Positions 18,641-28,230 are shown, numbered from the stretch's first letter. The stretch: DNA of 61,757 bases from Gammaproteobacteria bacterium (GCA_030040715.1 JASHTF010000318.1:1-61757), one strand, 5' to 3'. The notes: generated by a model from the sequence alone, not told the origin. Numbers and translations: made by a program.

Positions 18641-19825
18641 ATGCGCACCATCCGGAGCAAATTGCCGCGCGTGGGCACGACGATCTTCACGGTAATGTCG
18701 CGGCGAGCCCGCGAGCTCGACGCCATCAATCTCGGGCAGGGGTTTCCCGACTACGATATCGACCCGCGCCTGACGGAGCTGGTGCAGGAGGCGATGCGCG
18801 CCGGGCACAACCAGTACGCGCCCATGCCCGGGATGCCGCAATTGCGCGAGGCCATCGCGCATAAGCTGGCCGGCAGCTACCGCCAAGCGTTCGATCCCGA
18901 GCTCGAGATCACCGTGACGCTCGGCGCCACCGAGGCGATCTTCTCGGCGGTGCAGGCATTGCTCGGGTCAGGTGATGAGGCGCTGGTGTTCGACCCCGCC
19001 TACGATTCCTACGCGCCGGCGATCGAGCTGGCCGGTGCGCACTGTGTGCACGTGCCACTCGAGCCGCCGCAGTTCCGTTACGACTGGCAGCGCATCGAGA
19101 CGGCCTGCAGCGAGCACACGCGGCTGCTCATCATCAACTCGCCGCACAATCCCGCTTGCAGCTGTATCGGTGCGGAGGATCTCGTGCATCTGGCGGAGCT
19201 CGCGCGCCGCCGTGACCTCACCATCATCTCCGATGAGGTGTATGAGCACATCGTATTCGACGGCCGCGTGCATCACAGCGTGCTGTCCCTGCCGGAGCTG
19301 CGCGCGCGCAGCGTCGCGATCTACTCGTTCGGCAAGACCTTGCACGCGACCGGACTGCGCGTCGGTTACGCGGTGGCGCCGCCCGAGCTGACGGCCGAGA
19401 TCCGCAAGGTGCACCAGTACAACACCTTCACGATCGCCACGGCGCTGCAATGGGCGATCGCGCGCTATCTCACCGAGCATCCGGGCATCGGCGGCGAGCT
19501 CGGCGCCTTCTTCGGCGCCAAGCGTGATCGGCTGAGCGCGGCGCTGAGTGGCAGCGGACTGACGCTGCCGCGCGCCGAGGGCTCGTTCTTTCAGCTGATC
19601 GACTACGGGCGCATCAGCAGCGCGCGCGACACCGATTTTGCCGATGAGCTGCTCACCCACGCGGGTGTGGCGACGATCCCGCTGTCGGTGTTCTATCAGC
19701 AGCCGCCACCGATGACGCTGCTACGGCTCTGCATCGCCAAGCGTGATGACACGCTGGATGCGGGCGCGGCGCGTCTGGCGGCGTACGCGCGCGACCGTCG
19801 CACCCGTGCCGAGGCGTCGCCCTGA
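18641..19825 (+). CDS. Class I/II aminotransferase, methionine aminotransferase (YbdL) type
   Basis: 394 residues, PLP-dependent. The N-terminus MRTIRSKLPRVGTTIFTVMSRRARELDAINLGQGFPDY and the HNQYAPMPGMPQLREAIA stretch fit the YbdL/kynurenine-aminotransferase group that transaminates methionine and aromatic amino acids. The PLP lysine is in SFGKTLHATGLRVGYA at about residue 232. The ORF track joins it to the preceding frame from 18329; the ATG at 18641, 20 bases after ppgK, is the real start. In this operon it may deaminate a sulfur amino acid or serve polyamine-derived products. Confidence 0.88.
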   Translation: MRTIRSKLPRVGTTIFTVMSRRARELDAINLGQGFPDYDIDPRLTELVQEAMRAGHNQYAPMPGMPQLREAIAHKLAGSYRQAFDPELEITVTLGATEAIFSAVQALLGSGDEALVFDPAYDSYAPAIELAGAHCVHVPLEPPQFRYDWQRIETACSEHTRLLIINSPHNPACSCIGAEDLVHLAELARRRDLTIISDEVYEHIVFDGRVHHSVLSLPELRARSVAIYSFGKTLHATGLRVGYAVAPPELTAEIRKVHQYNTFTIATALQWAIARYLTEHPGIGGELGAFFGAKRDRLSAALSGSGLTLPRAEGSFFQLIDYGRISSARDTDFADELLTHAGVATIPLSVFYQQPPPMTLLRLCIAKRDDTLDAGAARLAAYARDRRTRAEASP

Positions 19826-19838
19826 TCAAAGGCACCGC

Positions 19839-21014
19839 ATGAAGAACAGCACCCGGGTGAATCATCCACCGAGCGCGCCGCTGCCCGCCGACAACCATGC
19901 GGTCGTCGCGCCGATCTACCAGACAGTCAAGTTCGAGTTCGAGACCGTGGAGGAGACGCTGCGCGCGCTGCGCGGCGAACGCGCCGGTTACTTCTACACC
20001 CGCAGCTCCAATCCCACCACGCGCCAGCTCGAGTTGACGCTCGCGCGGCTGCAGGGTCGGGAGGATTGCGTGGTGTGCGCTTCCGGAGTAGGCGTCGTCG
20101 CGCAGACGCTGCTGTCACTCACCAAGCAGGGCGATCATGTACTGGGCTTCATCGAGAGCTACGGACCGAGCCGGCAGCTGCTGCGCCGGACGCTCGGCAA
20201 GTTCGGGGTGACTCACACGCTGCTGTCGATCGAGGATGTGGAGGGCATAGAGCAGTTGCTGGCGCAGCGAGCGACGCGGCTGGTGCTGTTCGAGAGTCCG
20301 ACCAATCCGGTCAACAAGATCGCCGACATCGCCGCGATCAGCCGCAGCGCGCATGCGCACGGCGCGCTCGCCGTGCTCGACAACACCTTCGCGGGCCTGC
20401 ATCAACACGGCGCGTTCGACGTCGATATCTATCTACACAGCCTGACCAAATTCGCCTCCGGGCACGGTGATGTGATGGGAGGGGCGGCGATCGCCAACGA
20501 GCCGCTGATCCGGGGACTGCGACCGGATTTCACGCTGCTCGGCGGGGTGCTCGATCCGCACGCCGCTTACCTGATTCAGCGCGGCCTGAAGACCTACTTC
20601 GTCCGCTATCGTGCGCAAAGCGCGAGTGCTCAGCGGGTCGCCGAATACCTGGCCGAGCATCCGGCAGTCGAGCGCACACGCTATCCCGGATTACCGGGTA
20701 GCCCCGAGCACGCGCTCGCGCGCGCGCAGATGAGCGACTTCGGAGCGATCGTCACCTTCGATCTGCGCGGCGGCGCGGAGGCTGGGCGCAGATTTGCCGA
20801 AGCGCTGCGACTGTTCGCCATGACCGCGAGTCTGGGAGCGACCGAATCGCTGGTAATGCCGCCGCAGATGCTCGGCGGCCGTGACTTCAGCGCCGAACAG
20901 CAGCGGCTTGCGGCGATTGGCTCGGGGACGGTGCGGCTGTCGATCGGACTCGAAGACACGGACGATCTGCTCGAGGATATCCAGCAGGCGCTCGCGGCTG
21001 CCGCGGGTGCGTAA
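19839..21014 (+). CDS. Cys/Met metabolism PLP enzyme (cystathionine gamma-synthase/lyase family)
   Basis: 391 residues. Trans-sulfuration family enzyme catalysing gamma-replacement or elimination on homoserine- or cysteine-derived substrates. Motifs: PIYQTVKFEF near the N-terminus, YTRSSNPTTRQLE (phosphate and substrate contacts), and the PLP lysine in HSLTKFASGHGDVMGG at about residue 204. The end, VRLSIGLEDTDDLLEDIQQALA, is the family C-terminus. The real start is the ATG at 19839, thirteen bases after the aminotransferase. Synthase, lyase or methionine gamma-lyase cannot be told apart by motif alone. Confidence 0.9.
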   Translation: MKNSTRVNHPPSAPLPADNHAVVAPIYQTVKFEFETVEETLRALRGERAGYFYTRSSNPTTRQLELTLARLQGREDCVVCASGVGVVAQTLLSLTKQGDHVLGFIESYGPSRQLLRRTLGKFGVTHTLLSIEDVEGIEQLLAQRATRLVLFESPTNPVNKIADIAAISRSAHAHGALAVLDNTFAGLHQHGAFDVDIYLHSLTKFASGHGDVMGGAAIANEPLIRGLRPDFTLLGGVLDPHAAYLIQRGLKTYFVRYRAQSASAQRVAEYLAEHPAVERTRYPGLPGSPEHALARAQMSDFGAIVTFDLRGGAEAGRRFAEALRLFAMTASLGATESLVMPPQMLGGRDFSAEQQRLAAIGSGTVRLSIGLEDTDDLLEDIQQALAAAAGA

Positions 21015-21048
21015 GGGCTCATACGGACCGTTCGAGTCAGAGGTTTAT

Positions 21049-21447
21049 ATGAACGCAATCCATATCGCGGAACATCCGATCCATCTGGGGCTCGGGGCGG
21101 CGGCGGTCAGCGAGCCGCGGTTTACCGGCTCGACGGATTGGTACATGGCGTACGTTGCACGCCACGGATCCGATGGAGCCGAGGGACGACTCGTCAGCAT
21201 GCACACGTTCCACGAACCATGGAAACACTGGGAGATGCATCCGCAGGGGTCGGAGGTGGTCCTTTGTACCGCCGGCAGGTTGACGCTGCATCAGGAAGCC
21301 GCTGACGGATCGAAACGCTCGGTCCAGCTCGGTGCGGGCGAGTACGCCATAAACGAGCCCGGGACCTGGCACACCGCGGATGCGGATGCGAGCGCGACCG
21401 CGCTGTTCATCACTGCCGGCCTGGGTACGCAGCATCGGCAGCGGTAG
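21049..21447 (+). CDS. Small single-domain cupin protein
   Basis: 132 residues. A beta-barrel cupin: HTFHEPWKHWEMHPQGSEVVLCTAGRLTLHQE contains the first metal-binding motif (H-x-H-x-E-like arrangement), and GAGEYAINEPGTWHTAD the second. No signal peptide, so probably cytoplasmic. It follows the PLP enzyme gene by 34 bases in the same direction and may be the last gene of that transcript. Substrate unknown. The longer ORF from 20881 overlaps the upstream gene and is not used. Confidence 0.8.
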   Translation: MNAIHIAEHPIHLGLGAAAVSEPRFTGSTDWYMAYVARHGSDGAEGRLVSMHTFHEPWKHWEMHPQGSEVVLCTAGRLTLHQEAADGSKRSVQLGAGEYAINEPGTWHTADADASATALFITAGLGTQHRQR

Positions 21448-21620
21448 ACGGCGCGCCGTCTCACAGCGGCTCCGTGCGAGGTTTGCCGTTACGGCGGGTC
21501 TGCTCCTGGGCCACCGATGTACCCAAAAGATTGCCGCAACGATGTCGATTCAGGCCGGTCTCGATCGTCGGTAGGTCATCGAGCCCTGAACGAGATATTC
21601 AGCCGGGGAGAGATCTGCCG

Positions 21621-22277
21621 ATGACTCCCACCATTACCGCCTTTGAACGATCACCCGATCGCGGCAGGGGACTGGCGCGTGACATGCGTGTTCGCTGGGC
21701 GCTCGAAGAAGTGCGCCAGCCTTACGAGGTCCGTCTGGTTTCTTTCGCCGCGATGAAGGAACCAGCGCATCGCGCGCTGCATCCTTTCGGGCAGATTCCG
21801 ACCTATGAAGAGGGCGATCTTGTCTTGTTCGAGTCGGGAGCGATCGTGTTTCATATCGCGCAGTGCCATGCGGGCCTGCTGCCTGACGATGCCAGTGCCC
21901 GGGCGCGCGCGATTACCTGGATGTTTGCTGCGGTCAACACGATTGAGCCGCCGATCCTCGACCTTCAAACCACCGTGCTCCTGGAGCGCGACCAAAGCTG
22001 GTACCGCGAGCGCCTGCCCGTCGTCGAGAATCGCATTCATGACCGACTGGGCCAACTGTCCGATCGCCTGGGTGATGCCGACTGGCTCGATGGCGGTTTC
22101 AGCGCGGGCGACCTGATGATGGTGGCGGTGCTGCTCAGGTTGAAGCCGTCGGGCATGTTGGACCGATATCCGAGCCTTTCCGCCTATGTTGCCCGCGGTG
22201 AGGCGCGACCCGCCTACCAGCGGGCTTTCGCAGCTCAATTGGCGGTATTTACCGGCCAGTCGCCGGCCGGCGGATGA
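21621..22277 (+). CDS. Glutathione S-transferase family protein
   Basis: 218 residues. N-terminal thioredoxin-like domain: ITAFERSPDRGRGLARDMRVRWALEEVRQPYEVRLV, then HPFGQIPTYEEGDLVLFESGAIVFHI, which holds the cis-Pro and the ES glutathione-binding pair. An all-helical C-terminal domain follows. The usual catalytic Ser/Tyr near the N-terminus is replaced by a SPDRGRG stretch seen in some bacterial GSTs. Start at ATG 21621 with GGGGAGAGA upstream. Likely cytosolic detoxification; substrate unknown. Confidence 0.87.
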   Translation: MTPTITAFERSPDRGRGLARDMRVRWALEEVRQPYEVRLVSFAAMKEPAHRALHPFGQIPTYEEGDLVLFESGAIVFHIAQCHAGLLPDDASARARAITWMFAAVNTIEPPILDLQTTVLLERDQSWYRERLPVVENRIHDRLGQLSDRLGDADWLDGGFSAGDLMMVAVLLRLKPSGMLDRYPSLSAYVARGEARPAYQRAFAAQLAVFTGQSPAGG

Positions 22278-22368
22278 AGGTCAGCGCACGAAAGCAGTAT
22301 GATGCCGGCGCGGGACGGCAGGGACTATATCAACGAGCGTCAGCGGCCGGAGTGCAATTTAGGAGCTC

Positions 22369-22851
22369 ATGCACATGAAGACTGCATTGATGGCGGCCGG
22401 GGCACTTCTGACGTGGACCAGCCTGAGCGTCGCCGCCGACTACACCTCAATCACTCTAGAGAAGCCGGTCGAGCGTTCAGCCGCTGCAGTATGGGCTAAG
22501 GTGGGGCCGTTTTGCGCCCTTAGGGTGTGGCTCAAGACCACGTGCGAATACACCTCCGGCAGCGGCGACATTGGCACTGTCCGCGTGGTAGCTGGGCGTT
22601 TCACGGAGGTGCTCGTCGGTAAGACAGAGCGCTCGTATACGTATACGTTCTCAGAGCCTAATCCGACTCTGTACCACGGCACCCTTTCGGTCGTACCCAC
22701 CGGACGACAGAGCTCGAAGCTGGTCTACATCGTGTTCTGGGATCAGGAGAAATTTCCGACGCCCGAAGCTAAAACCAAGGAACGAGCCAGCAACACTCAG
22801 ACCTTCAGCCGGGCTCTCGACAACATGAAGGAGATGGCCGAGGCCAGGTGA
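22369..22851 (+). CDS. Secreted SRPBCC-fold (START/polyketide-cyclase-like) protein
   Basis: 160 residues. A cleavable signal peptide (MKTALMAAGALLTWTSLSVAA) precedes SITLEKPVERSAAAVWAKVGPF, the start typical of SRPBCC ligand-binding folds, and TYTFSEPNPTLYHGTLSVVPTG, the central strands. A clear RBS (TTAGGAGCTC) lies before the ATG at 22369; the ATG at 22375 is an alternative. Probably a periplasmic hydrophobic-ligand-binding protein of unknown function. Confidence 0.75.
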   Translation: MHMKTALMAAGALLTWTSLSVAADYTSITLEKPVERSAAAVWAKVGPFCALRVWLKTTCEYTSGSGDIGTVRVVAGRFTEVLVGKTERSYTYTFSEPNPTLYHGTLSVVPTGRQSSKLVYIVFWDQEKFPTPEAKTKERASNTQTFSRALDNMKEMAEAR

Positions 22852-22863
22852 AACCGAATAACA

Positions 22864-23814
22864 CTACTCCCCGCGAGAGTCTCTCAACACTTCGAGAATT
22901 GACTCGATAACGACTTGGGGTGCGTCCATCTGGACGTAGTGACCCGCATTTTCAACGGTGAGCCGCTTCCCGCGAGTGGACATAGCGGCAATCTGGTTGT
23001 GCAGGTCTATCCAGAGTCTATTCTTCGCGTCGCGCTGCTGTTGGGTTTCGTCTGGAGCGCGCGCCGACGCCGCATGCGTCAGAACGATAATCGGTATCGC
23101 CCCGAGCGGGCGATAAGCGGCTCGTACTTGGTCGGCACTCTCGAACCAAACGTTCTCCTGCTCGGAAAGACGTGCCTGCAGGTATCCATGCTGTTCGCCG
23201 CGTTCCAGCCTTACGGCATTGATCGCGGCACTGTAATGCGAATCGGAGGAGGGGAGGCAGTTGCGAGCCAACGCGGACCCGGCGGCAAAATCTTCCGGCC
23301 CCGCTTCGAGGCATTGCCGCAGGGTCTCGATGTATGGCGCGTAGTATTTCTGACTCTCGGGATCAATTGCCCAGGCACCTTTGCCCAGATCCTCGTGCGA
23401 TGGGTCTACCAACACCATGCCGGCCAGCTCCGACAAGTATGTCTCGGCGTAGAGTTTCATGTTCATCCCGCCGAGGGAATGTCCAACGAGAATATATGGG
23501 GGCCTGACGTGCGCGGCGTGGAGCAGCCGATGCAGATCATCGACCATGTTGGCGCTCGTGCTTGGTCTCGTGGGAGGATCACTGAAGCCGAGTCCCGCCC
23601 GGTCATATGAACAGGCGCGCGCATGCGCGGCCACCGCTGGCTGGATCAAGCCCCAGGCTGCCGTCCCATCTCCGAGCCCGGAATCGAACACGACGGTCGG
23701 CGTGCCGGTACCCGTACAGTAAATGTTCAGTCTTCGGCCAGGCTCTATGGCGACAAGTCTTTGCGGTCTGGTGTAAGCGACATCATCAACGGTGATTGTC
23801 ATCTCATTTCGCAT
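22864..23814 (-). CDS. Alpha/beta hydrolase
   Basis: 316 residues. The nucleophile elbow VGHSLGGMNMKLYA has Ser at about residue 113; the oxyanion region is VVFDSGLGDGTAAWG; the His is in VENAGHYVQMDAPQVVIE. The fold and LARNC/YAPYIETLRQC insert resemble esterase/haloperoxidase-like hydrolases without assigning a substrate. The ORF track extends to 23937, but MRNEMTITVDDVAYTRPQRLVAIE from the ATG at 23814 is a more natural N-terminus. It faces away from the S9 peptidase across a roughly 200-base gap that must hold both promoters. Confidence 0.85.
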   Translation of the reverse strand: MRNEMTITVDDVAYTRPQRLVAIEPGRRLNIYCTGTGTPTVVFDSGLGDGTAAWGLIQPAVAAHARACSYDRAGLGFSDPPTRPSTSANMVDDLHRLLHAAHVRPPYILVGHSLGGMNMKLYAETYLSELAGMVLVDPSHEDLGKGAWAIDPESQKYYAPYIETLRQCLEAGPEDFAAGSALARNCLPSSDSHYSAAINAVRLERGEQHGYLQARLSEQENVWFESADQVRAAYRPLGAIPIIVLTHAASARAPDETQQQRDAKNRLWIDLHNQIAAMSTRGKRLTVENAGHYVQMDAPQVVIESILEVLRDSRGE

Positions 23815-24017
23815 GGTGGCTGACCGGACGCGCTGAGTGCTCTTTGGGCCACCCGCGAAGGGCCCTTCCAGCAGCCCGGTCCTGGACGAGGACCGCCTGC
23901 AACCCAGGGTTATTGATTTTGGCGATATGAGCGGCAAGATAGATCAGTGGGGGAGGGCTACGGACTGGCCGGGCGGGGCAGCGGCCCGCCGCCCCTGCCG
24001 AACAACGAGGATCAACC

Positions 24018-26101
24018 ATGCGAGACCGCCGGACTTTGCGTTTCGGGACTACCCTGCTTACTTGCCTACTTGCAAACTCCGTCACGAGCCTCTGGGCCGC
24101 GGATCTCTCGCACACGTTCGGTGCCGATGACGAGTTCAGGATTCAGGTCGCGAGCGACCCGCAGATCTCTCCGGACGGTAAGCGAGTCGCGTACGCGCGG
24201 GCCTTTGCCGACCCGATGACTGACCGGCGTTACACCAATCTCTGGATCGTCGCCAGCGACGGCAGCGATCAGCGGCCCTGACTACGGGGAATCATTCGGA
24301 TAGCTCACCGCGATGGTCGCCCGACGGCGGCCGACTCGCCTACCTCTCGAATGCGGATGGCAAGCCGCAGCTCTACGTGCGCTGGATGGATTCCGGCCAG
24401 AGCGCGCGGCTCACCAATCTCGATGAGGCCCCTGGAGACATCGAATGGTCGCCGGACGGGAAATACATCTCTTTCTCGGCCTTTGTGCCGACGACGGGCC
24501 TGCAGCTCGCACAGCTTCCCTCGCCGCCCGCGGGCGCGACGTGGGCCGAGCCGCCGACCGTCTACGACCGGATGGTCTATCGGTTCAACGAGCGTGGGTA
24601 CCTCAAGGACGGATTTCGGCAGCTGTTCGTCATCTCCTCGGCCGGAGGCGCGCCGCGCCAGATCACTTCCGACGATTTTCCGAACGGGGGCGATCCGCTC
24701 ATTCCGAACCTGGCGGTCTGGTCGCCGGACGGCAACGATCTGATCGTCTCGATCAATCGACACCCCGAATCGGATCTCGAGCCCTTCGACACCGAGGTCT
24801 ACGAGGTTTCGGTAACGGACGGCGCGATGCATGCGCTCACGCACCGGAAAGGTCCCGACCATAGTCCGAGAGTTTCCCCGGACGGCCGGTGGATTGCCTA
24901 CGCCGGCTTCGATGACCGCTACCAGGGCCACCAGACCACGAAGCTCTATGTCATGGCCCGGGACGGTAGCGGAGCGCATTCGCTTTCTGATGCGCTCGAC
25001 CGCGATATCGACGAGCTGCGCTGGGGACCAGACAGCTCGGGAATCTACGTGCGCTACGACGATCAAGGAGACACCAAGGTCGGCTTCTTTTCGCTGCGCG
25101 GAGCCTTCCACAAGATCGCGGACCACGTCGCATCCACGACGAGCTCGTACGGGGGCGGATCGTTCTCGGTGAGCCGCGCCGGCGCCATCGCGCTGACGAT
25201 AGGCACTCCCGCAGCGCCGGGAGACATCGCCGTGTGGTCCAAGGGCGCCCTGCGTACCGTCACGGCCGTGAACGAGGAGCTGTTGCGGCAAAAGGTGCCC
25301 GGACGGCTCGAGCAGATCTGGTACCAGTCCTCGAAGGACCAACGCCGGATCGAGGGCTGGATCCTCTATCCGCCGCATTTCGATTCCAGCAAGAAGTATC
25401 CGCTCATCCTGGAGATTCATGGAGGGCCGTTCAACAACTATGGCGATCGGTTCGACTTTGAAAAGCAGGTCTACGCCGCGCGCGGTTACGTTGTTTTCTA
25501 TGCAAATCCTCGCGGCAGCACGAGCTACGGCGAGGAATTCGCCAATCTCATTCACCACGCCTATCCGGGTGATGATTTCTACGATCTGGAGAGCGGCGTC
25601 GATGCCGTGGTCGCGCGCGGCTTCATCGATCCGCAGCGCCTCTACGTCACGGGCGGCAGCGGCGGGGGCGTGCTGACCTGCTGGATGATCGAGCACACCC
25701 GACGCTTCCGCGCGGCGGCCGCGCTCTATCCGGTGATCAACTGGTATAGCTTCGCACTCACCACCGATATCCCCTTCATCACGAAGTACTGGTTTCCCGG
25801 TAATCCGTGGGACTACACCGAACAGTACATGACGCGCTCGCTCACGAATCTGGTGCCGCAGGTCGCGACGCCAACGCTCCTCATGACGGGAGAAGCCGAT
25901 TTCCGCACGCCGATCGAGGAAGCCGAGCAGTTCTATCGAGCGCTCAAGCTGCGAAACATCGACGCCGCACTGGTGCGCGTGCCCGAGGAGCCGCACGGCA
26001 TCGGCGTGCGGCCGAGCCACCACATGGCGAAGATGCTGTACGTACTGGGCTGGTTCGAGCGGCACGCGGCGCGCAGCGGCTCGGCTTCGACCGCGCCCTA
26101 A
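24018..26101 (+). pseudogene. S9-family prolyl oligopeptidase-like peptidase, broken by a single-base frameshift
   Basis: Two frames together make one secreted S9 (DPP-IV/acyl-aminoacyl-peptidase-like) protein. The first (24018-24281) supplies the signal peptide (LTCLLANSVTSLWAADL) and the first propeller blade (VASDPQISPDGKRVAYARAF ... NLWIVASDGSDQRP). At about 24276-24278 (run of three C) the frame changes: the other frame continues LTTGNHSDSSPRWSPDGGRLAYLSN without loss, so exactly one base is missing. The rest is intact, with further blades and a catalytic domain with HGGPFNNYGDRFDF, VTGGSGGGVLTCWMI (catalytic Ser), and a C-terminal His in VPEEPHGI. Either a recent inactivation or a sequencing error. 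A start at the internal ATG 24377 would lack the signal peptide. Confidence 0.85.
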
Positions 26102-27558
26102 GCCGCTGAGGGATACTTGGCGCGCAGCAGCTCCGCCTGCTCGCTGCGTCCCGTGGCTCGCAGCCGCTGCAGATACGCCGCCAGCTCGCCGCGCACATGG
26201 TAGGGGCCGCCCTCGAGTATCACGTTGCCCAGGGGATCACGGCCGCGCGCGAGATGGGGAATCATCCTCGAGTACCACTGCGTCAGCAGTGTCAGCGCCC
26301 GCCCGCTGACGTCCGGCCGAGCTGCCGCGAGGTCGTGCTGTTCGTGTGGGTCATTGCCCAGATCGAACAGCATCACGTCGTCGAACAGATGATAGCCGTC
26401 GTGCAGGGTGTAGATGAGCAGCCAGTTGTCGAAGCGCACACCGCGCTGGCACGTCCAGGCGCCTTGTGATACCACCAAATGATCGCGGCCCATATCCGTA
26501 CCTGCCCTGAGACTGGCCGCAAACGACTGCCCGTCCCAGCTGTCCGGTACGCTCTGTCCCAGGAGCTCGAGCAAGCTCGCCGTCACATCGAACTGATAGT
26601 GCAGGGCGCGACGTCGGCCCGCCCCGAGCCCCGGCCATTTGAGGATCAGGGGCACGTGCGTCGTGTGCTCATCGGCCGTCTGATGATCGCAGTAGACATT
26701 CAGCTCGCCGAGCGTCTCGCCATGATCGGAGGAGATCATGACCGCCGTGTCCGCTTCGACACCGAGCTGTCCCAGCAGCTCGAGCAGTCGGCCGACGCAC
26801 TCATCCGCTACCAGAACGCCGGTGTCGTAGCCGTCGAACATGGCGCGCACGGCCGCCATATCGACCATCTCCTGCGGCTGGCGCGGGTAGTGCACACGGT
26901 CGTATTCATTTGGAGCGAAGCCGCGACCTTCCTGGGCGCTGTGCGGTCCGCAGGCCTGCCAATGGCGGGCGCGCACCTGCTCCGTGAGCCACGCAGGCGC
27001 GGGAGCGTCGGCGAACGGTTGGCCATAAGCGGCCGCCGCACGGTACGGGGTGTGCGGATCCCACAGATGCACGTGCAGGAACCAATCATCCTCGCGGCCG
27101 CGTCTTCGCAGCCAGTCCGCGGCGAGGGCGTATACCTCGTCGGCGGTCTCCATGCCGTACTTGCCGACGTTGTAGGTCTCGTCAAAGCCCGCGTGCCAAT
27201 GAAAAGCCGAATGACGCTGGGCAAACGAGCTCACCGTCACCGTGTGCAGTCCCGCCTGCTTGAGCCGATTGGGGAAGGAATAGAGATCCAGGCGCGAGTG
27301 GAACTGTCGCAGAGGACCATCGATTACCGGGTCAGCGTCAGTGCCGCCGTGATTGACGACCCCGTTGCGGATGCCAAACTGACCGGTCAGCAGCGCCGTA
27401 CGGCTCGGGAGGCAAGGCGTGTCCGAGGCGTAGACGCCCTCGAACAACATCGCGTCGGCGGCGAGTTGGTCGATGTTCGGACTGGCGCGGCGCAAATATC
27501 CGTAGCACCCGAGGTGATCGGCTCTCAAGGTGTCGATATCGATGTACAGCAGACGCAT
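26098..27558 (-). CDS. Sulfatase (formylglycine-type)
   Basis: 486 residues, alkaline-phosphatase-fold sulfatase. Metal-binding N-terminus YIDIDTLRADHLGCYGY. The formylglycine signature is DTPCLPSRTALLTG with the modified Cys at about residue 49 (CxPSR). A second metal site is MISSDHGETLGE. No signal peptide is visible, unlike many periplasmic sulfatases, so it may be cytoplasmic or the substrate is an imported sulfate ester. It would need an anaerobic-type or FGE-type maturation enzyme encoded elsewhere. The 3' end overlaps the S9 peptidase by 4 bases (convergent). Confidence 0.9.
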   Translation of the reverse strand: MRLLYIDIDTLRADHLGCYGYLRRASPNIDQLAADAMLFEGVYASDTPCLPSRTALLTGQFGIRNGVVNHGGTDADPVIDGPLRQFHSRLDLYSFPNRLKQAGLHTVTVSSFAQRHSAFHWHAGFDETYNVGKYGMETADEVYALAADWLRRRGREDDWFLHVHLWDPHTPYRAAAAYGQPFADAPAPAWLTEQVRARHWQACGPHSAQEGRGFAPNEYDRVHYPRQPQEMVDMAAVRAMFDGYDTGVLVADECVGRLLELLGQLGVEADTAVMISSDHGETLGELNVYCDHQTADEHTTHVPLILKWPGLGAGRRRALHYQFDVTASLLELLGQSVPDSWDGQSFAASLRAGTDMGRDHLVVSQGAWTCQRGVRFDNWLLIYTLHDGYHLFDDVMLFDLGNDPHEQHDLAAARPDVSGRALTLLTQWYSRMIPHLARGRDPLGNVILEGGPYHVRGELAAYLQRLRATGRSEQAELLRAKYPSAA

Positions 27559-27712
27559 GAGTTATGAGGTCGGTCACTTCCGAGATGGGTATCGATGGCG
27601 ATCGCGACGCCAGCTGTCGGCCGCGGTCGTCCGTGCGGCCGAGCTCGAGAGTGTCCGCAACGACGGTGACGGTTACGGCTGGCCGCGGGCGACCCCGGTG
27701 CGCAAGTGAGGC

Positions 27713-28126
27713 TCAGGGTTGAAGTAGATGAAAGCCTTCCTGCTCCGTACTCGCATCGGGATCGATATCATGATAGCGAACATAGACGGGCTGGTTCTTG
27801 TAGGCCCATTGCTGCGTGCCGTCGGAGCGCTGGATGATCGTCCAATCCCCTACCGGTCCCTTCTCGCTGGAGGAAACGCGCAGCGGCGGCCAAGCCGATG
27901 AGCAGCCGCCAGTGCAATTGGATTTCCCGGGCTGGTCCTTGTCGTAGACATAAAGACGAAACAGACTCGGGAAACTCTTGTAAACGTATTTGCCCGGAGT
28001 GTCCTCGGAAAGAGCCGTATCTCCGGGATGCTCCAATTTGATCTGCGTCTGGGCTGGCTGCGCAGCAACCGCGGCCGCATTCGAGAAAATCAAGCTCACC
28101 AAGAGCACGCCGAGTGTCATTCGCAT
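27713..28126 (-). CDS. Secreted COG4315-type repeat protein
   Basis: 137 residues from the ATG at 28126, which has GGGGGT at good distance; the track start at 28153 is less likely. Signal peptide MRMTLGVLLVSLIFSNAAAVAA. The mature part LRVYDKDQPGKSNCTGGCSSAWPPLRV and YKNQPVYVRYHDIDP carries the features of the secreted repeat family of unknown function (PF03640/COG4315): YxxDxxGxSxCxGxCxxxWPP and W-A-Y-K-x-x-P-V-Y. Periplasmic or surface protein of unknown function. Confidence 0.82.
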   Translation of the reverse strand: MRMTLGVLLVSLIFSNAAAVAAQPAQTQIKLEHPGDTALSEDTPGKYVYKSFPSLFRLYVYDKDQPGKSNCTGGCSSAWPPLRVSSSEKGPVGDWTIIQRSDGTQQWAYKNQPVYVRYHDIDPDASTEQEGFHLLQP

Positions 28127-28230
28127 TGTCAGACCCCCGAGCCGGCTGTGCACACAGCAACAGCCTGATCGCGATCGAGTTTATTGCCCGCGCATCATGA
28201 TGGCAAGTTGCGACGCGCCTCGAGCGCCGG

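Noticed and set aside
24305-26065. 586-residue minus ORF opposite the S9 peptidase
   Set aside because: Antisense frame of a high-GC gene; the plus strand holds clear S9 motifs in the same bases.
27557-27709. 50-codon plus ORF beginning at the sulfatase start codon
   Set aside because: No RBS, no recognisable protein, and the region is just the sulfatase upstream gap.
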